A DNA stretch of 64,000 nt from Cololabis saira (Eukaryota; Chordata; Actinopteri; Beloniformes; Belonidae), in assembly GCF_033807715.1 (NCBI RefSeq), contig NC_084596.1:39348958-39412957 (forward strand), given 5' to 3'. The translations under genes and the position numbers were made by a program. This document shows, piece after piece, positions 51,830 through 64,000 of this stretch; the first letter of the stretch is position 1; every line of letters begins with the position of its first letter. Under the pieces are notes generated by a model, which was not told where the DNA came from, did no database searches, and saw only the letters and a list, made by a program, of their open reading frames with translations.

Positions 51830-52244
51830 GAGAGTAGAAGGAGGAGAAGGAAGGAAGATGAGGAGGAGGAAAAGGAGGAAGCGGGGGAAGAGGACGAAGA
51901 GGACGAAGAGAAGGAAGAGGGGGAAGAGTAGGAAAAGGAGGAGGAAGAGGAGGGAGAGGGGCAAAAAGAGGAGGAAGAATAGGAAAAGGAGGAAGAGGAG
52001 GAAGATGAGGAGGAGGAAGAGGGAAAAGGAGGAAGAGCACGAAGAGGAGGAAAAGGAGGAGGAAGAGAGGGAAGATGGGGAGGAAGAGGGGGAAGGTGAG
52101 GAGGAGGAAGAGGATGAAGTAAAGGAGGAAGAGGAAGAAGAGGAGGAAGATGAGGAGATAAAGGAGGAAGAGGGGGAAGAGGAGGAGGAGGAAGAGGAGG
52201 AAGAAGAGGAGGAGGAAGAAGAGGAAGAGGAGGAAGAAGAGGGG

Positions 52245-52277
<33 letters not shown>

Positions 52278-52625
52278 CAGGAAGAGGAGGAGGAGGAAGA
52301 AGAGGAAGAAGAGGAGGAAGAGGAGGATGAAGAAGAGGAGGAAGAAGAGGAAGAGGAGGATGAAGAAGAGGAGGAGGAAGAAGAGGAGGAAGAAGAAGAG
52401 GAGGAGGATGAGGAGGAAGAGGAGGATGAAGAAGAGGAGGAGGAAGAAGAGGAGGAAGAAGAAGAGGAGGAGGATGAGGAGGAAGAGGAGGATGAAGAAG
52501 AGGAGGAAGAAGAGGAGGAGGATGAAGAAGAGGAGGAGGAAGAGGAGGAGGAAGAGGAGGAAGAGGAAGAGGAGGAAGATGAGGATGAAGAAGAGGAGGA
52601 TGAAGAAGAGGAGGAGGAAGAAGAG

Positions 52626-52657
<32 letters not shown>

Positions 52658-52990
52658 AGAGGAGGAAGATGAGGATGAAGAAGAGGAGGAAGAGGAAGAG
52701 GAGGAAGATGAGGATGAAGAAGAGGAGGAGGAGGAAGAGGAGGAGGAAGAGGAAGATGAGGATGAAGAAGAGGAGGAGGAGGAAGAGGAGGAGGAAGAGG
52801 AGGAAGAGGAAGAGGAGGAAGATGAGGATGAAGAAGAGGAGGAGGAGGAAGAGGAGGAGGAAGAAGAGGAAGAGGAGGATGAAGAGGGGGAAAAGGAGGA
52901 GGAAGAGGAGGAGGAAGAGGAGGAGGGTGTAGATGAGGAAGAGGAAGAGGAGGAGGAGAACAGGAGGAAGAGGAAGGGGTAGATGAGGAA
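51830..52990. repeat. 1.15-kb purine tract, (GAGGAA)n type
   Basis: The plus strand is almost only G and A, in GAGGAA, GAAGAG and GAGGATGAA units with higher-order duplications (for example a block at 52330-52400 repeated at 52420-52490). Rare T and C bases occur mostly as GATGA. One plus frame reads 374 Glu/Asp-rich residues and the opposite strand 501 Leu/Phe-rich residues; both are by-products of the repeat. It ends right before the pik3ca 5' region. Confidence 0.95.
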
Positions 52991-52999
52991 GAGGGCGGT

Positions 53000-53290
53000 C
53001 CTCGGCTGCTACCTCGTTAGCCGCTACAACCATACACGGGTCTCGGGGAGGCAGCATGACGAACTCCTCCCCGCGTCGGTCCGTCCACCTGCGGCCACCA
53101 CTAGCAGCACTAGCCGCTACCACCGGGAGCACCAGCAGCAGCACTAGCAGCTAGGAGCTAACGGCAGCTACACCGAGCCCCCCTCCCCGCCTCTCCCCGC
53201 CGGTAGATGCTCCAGCGCGGGCAGCGCCGCCGGAGCTCCCGCTGTAGCCGCCGCGGCTAACCGGCTGCTAGCTACCAAACAGGTGCGGTC
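53000..53290 (+). promoter_or_regulatory. CpG-rich pik3ca promoter and probable non-coding exon 1
   Basis: A CG-rich stretch (CGGGCAGCGCCGCCGGAGCT, GTAGCCGCCGCGGCTAACCG) ends with CTACCAAACAG just before a GTGCGG donor at 53281. PIK3CA genes have a non-coding first exon, and the first coding exon here starts with an acceptor at 54052, so this is the likely first exon and CpG promoter. The transcription start cannot be set from sequence alone. Confidence 0.5.
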
Positions 53291-54052
53291 CAGCCGTCTC
53301 TTCTCTCCTCTCTCCTCTATTATTATCACTTCTGTTGTGGATTAACCCTCTCTTTCACCAGTCATCAACACACTCCACCGGGCTGGAGCCGGAGCCTTGA
53401 TTAAAGCCACCACAGGCTAAAATTAGCCCGTGTGTGGGGCTAAGTTTTCATCCTGCAGATGACATTGATCTGCTTACTGCACCGGGCTAGCCTGCACATG
53501 TAGCTCGATACAAAACAACACTTTTATTTCTTGCTTTACGCATTTAAACACCCCTGGCCAGAGGAAGCCCCGGGTCCGAGCCTGAACCCGAGCCTTTATG
53601 GGCTTTGTGAGCCACGTTTCACTGCGATGGAGGTTTGTTTACATGCTGTTTCTGCTCTGGCCAGCTAAGTGTCGGTCACAGCCCGGCTGCATGTTCGGGA
53701 AACACTGCTAGGATCAGGTCCAGCTGTCTGTCACCGTGTGTCATCGTGTGTTTGTTCATTCACTGCTAAAGTTCAACGATCCCCAATGTGTTTCAGTCAA
53801 TCTGAACTGATCAGGATCCAGATCAGTTCAGTTCAGCCACAGAGGAAGCTGTTTAGCTATTAGGTTGATGTGGGAAATAGTCACTTTTCTACATTTTTGG
53901 GATCTAATGCTAAATCAAAGTATGCTTATGTAACGTGTGTCCTCTCAGTAGGAAATTAAAGTCAATGTCCTCACATGTTGGGGGAAATACTATTCGTATT
54001 TTACAGAAGAGGAGATTTTTTTGACAGTGTACTGTTTCCTTCTCTCCCACAG
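53291..54052 (+). other. pik3ca first intron
   Basis: Sequence between the probable non-coding exon and the first coding exon. It is moderately GC-rich at the start and ends in a good pyrimidine tract (TTTCCTTCTCTCCCACAG). No repeat recognised. Confidence 0.5.
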
Positions 54053-54116
54053 TTGACTGACATCGCTCATCTGGTAATTACCAGGCTCTGAATAGAGCAG
54101 ATTTTCTGGCACAACC

Positions 54117-63349
<9,233 letters not shown>

Positions 63350-63639
63350 TGACAGCTGGCAGCTGTGGATGTCGCCTGCTGAAATGTTGGGTTTACATGT
63401 GGAACAGTCCGCTTGTAGAGATGCTGTCAGGCTGGAAAGGGATGGGATATTTATTTATTTATGTATCTAGTTATTTATTTACTTCCTTTTTCTTGCAACC
63501 AAACTGCTATGGGTCATGAATCAATACAATAATAGATATGAATTGATCCAAAACTATGTGGCTGCTTAACAAAAAAACAACAATTCAGAGGCCTTTTTTC
63601 ATTTTTAGCACTTACTCTTTTCTACACATCAAAATGGTA

Positions 63640-64000
63640 TAATAATATAACACATTGGTATAATAATGTAGTACATTGGTATAATAATGTAGTACATTGG
63701 TATAATAATGTAGTACAATGGTATAATAATGTAGTACATTGGTATAATAATGTAGTACATTGGTATAATAATGTAGTACAATGGTATAATAATGTAGTAC
63801 AATGGTATAATAATAGTATAATGTATATTAATGGTATGATTATGTAGTACAATGGTATAGTCATGTAGTATCATGCTATAATAAAGAAGTATCGTGGTAG
63901 TATAATAGTATTATAATGGTAGTATAATAGTATTATAATGGTATAATAATGTAGTATAATGGTAGTATCATGGTATAATAATGTAGTACCATGGTATAAT
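63640..64000. repeat. 21-base tandem repeat in pik3ca intron
   Basis: Units of ATTGGTATAATAATGTAGTAC repeat from about 63640, regular to 63810 and then degenerate (GGTAGTATAATAGTATTATAAT) to the window end. Minus-strand frames of repeated YYIIIPMY residues are by-products. Confidence 0.88.

Noticed and set aside
48790..53000. zmat3 between kcnmb2 and pik3ca
   Set aside because: No matrin-type zinc-finger exon was seen on either strand.
51639..53144. 501-residue minus-strand and 374-residue plus-strand open frames
   Set aside because: Both lie in the purine tract and minisatellite; they are Leu/Phe- or Glu/Asp-only low complexity with no domain, and arise because GAGGAA units contain no stop in these frames.

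Overview
This window is from a bony vertebrate, most likely a teleost fish. It carries three conserved, intron-rich vertebrate genes in a compact order, and the introns and spacers are full of short DNA transposons of the kind common in fish (8-bp-target hAT relatives, TA-flanked and TTAA-flanked non-autonomous elements). Gene models were built by matching translated exons to remembered vertebrate proteins and checking that GT-AG sites and reading phases join; no alignment or database search was run.

Layout. (1) About 2.9-17.7 kb, minus strand: tbl1xr1, 13 coding exons covering codons 1-504; only the short last coding exon (about 8 residues in human) is missing and probably lies left of base 1. 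(2) About 17.7-42.5 kb: 5' flank or first introns of tbl1xr1 and upstream sequence of the next gene, with a CpG-rich patch near 31.1-31.6 kb, many transposon copies, one tRNA-derived SINE, one LINE 3' end and a possible zinc-finger gene relic near 23 kb. (3) 42.6-48.8 kb, plus strand: kcnmb2, complete in four coding exons, 235 residues. (4) 51.6-53.0 kb: a minisatellite followed by a 1.15-kb purine-only style tract, directly before a CpG-rich 5' end. (5) 53.0-64 kb, plus strand: pik3ca, 13 coding exons giving codons 1-729; the rest of the helical-to-kinase part lies to the right of the window.

The gene order tbl1xr1 - kcnmb2 - pik3ca is that of human 3q26.32, squeezed into 64 kb. The genes are not a pathway: tbl1xr1 is a nuclear corepressor-exchange adaptor, kcnmb2 a beta subunit of the BK potassium channel, pik3ca the catalytic p110-alpha subunit of class IA PI3-kinase. 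Their linkage is old synteny.

The most notable non-genic content is a set of transposon insertions whose target-site duplications can be read directly, including hAT-in-hAT and TA-element-in-hAT nests, several families with satellite-like cores, and a shared AAAAGTCGAAAT satellite inside elements with different ends. I found no convincing new gene system; the best gene-level curiosity is an altered inactivation-ball tip in kcnmb2.
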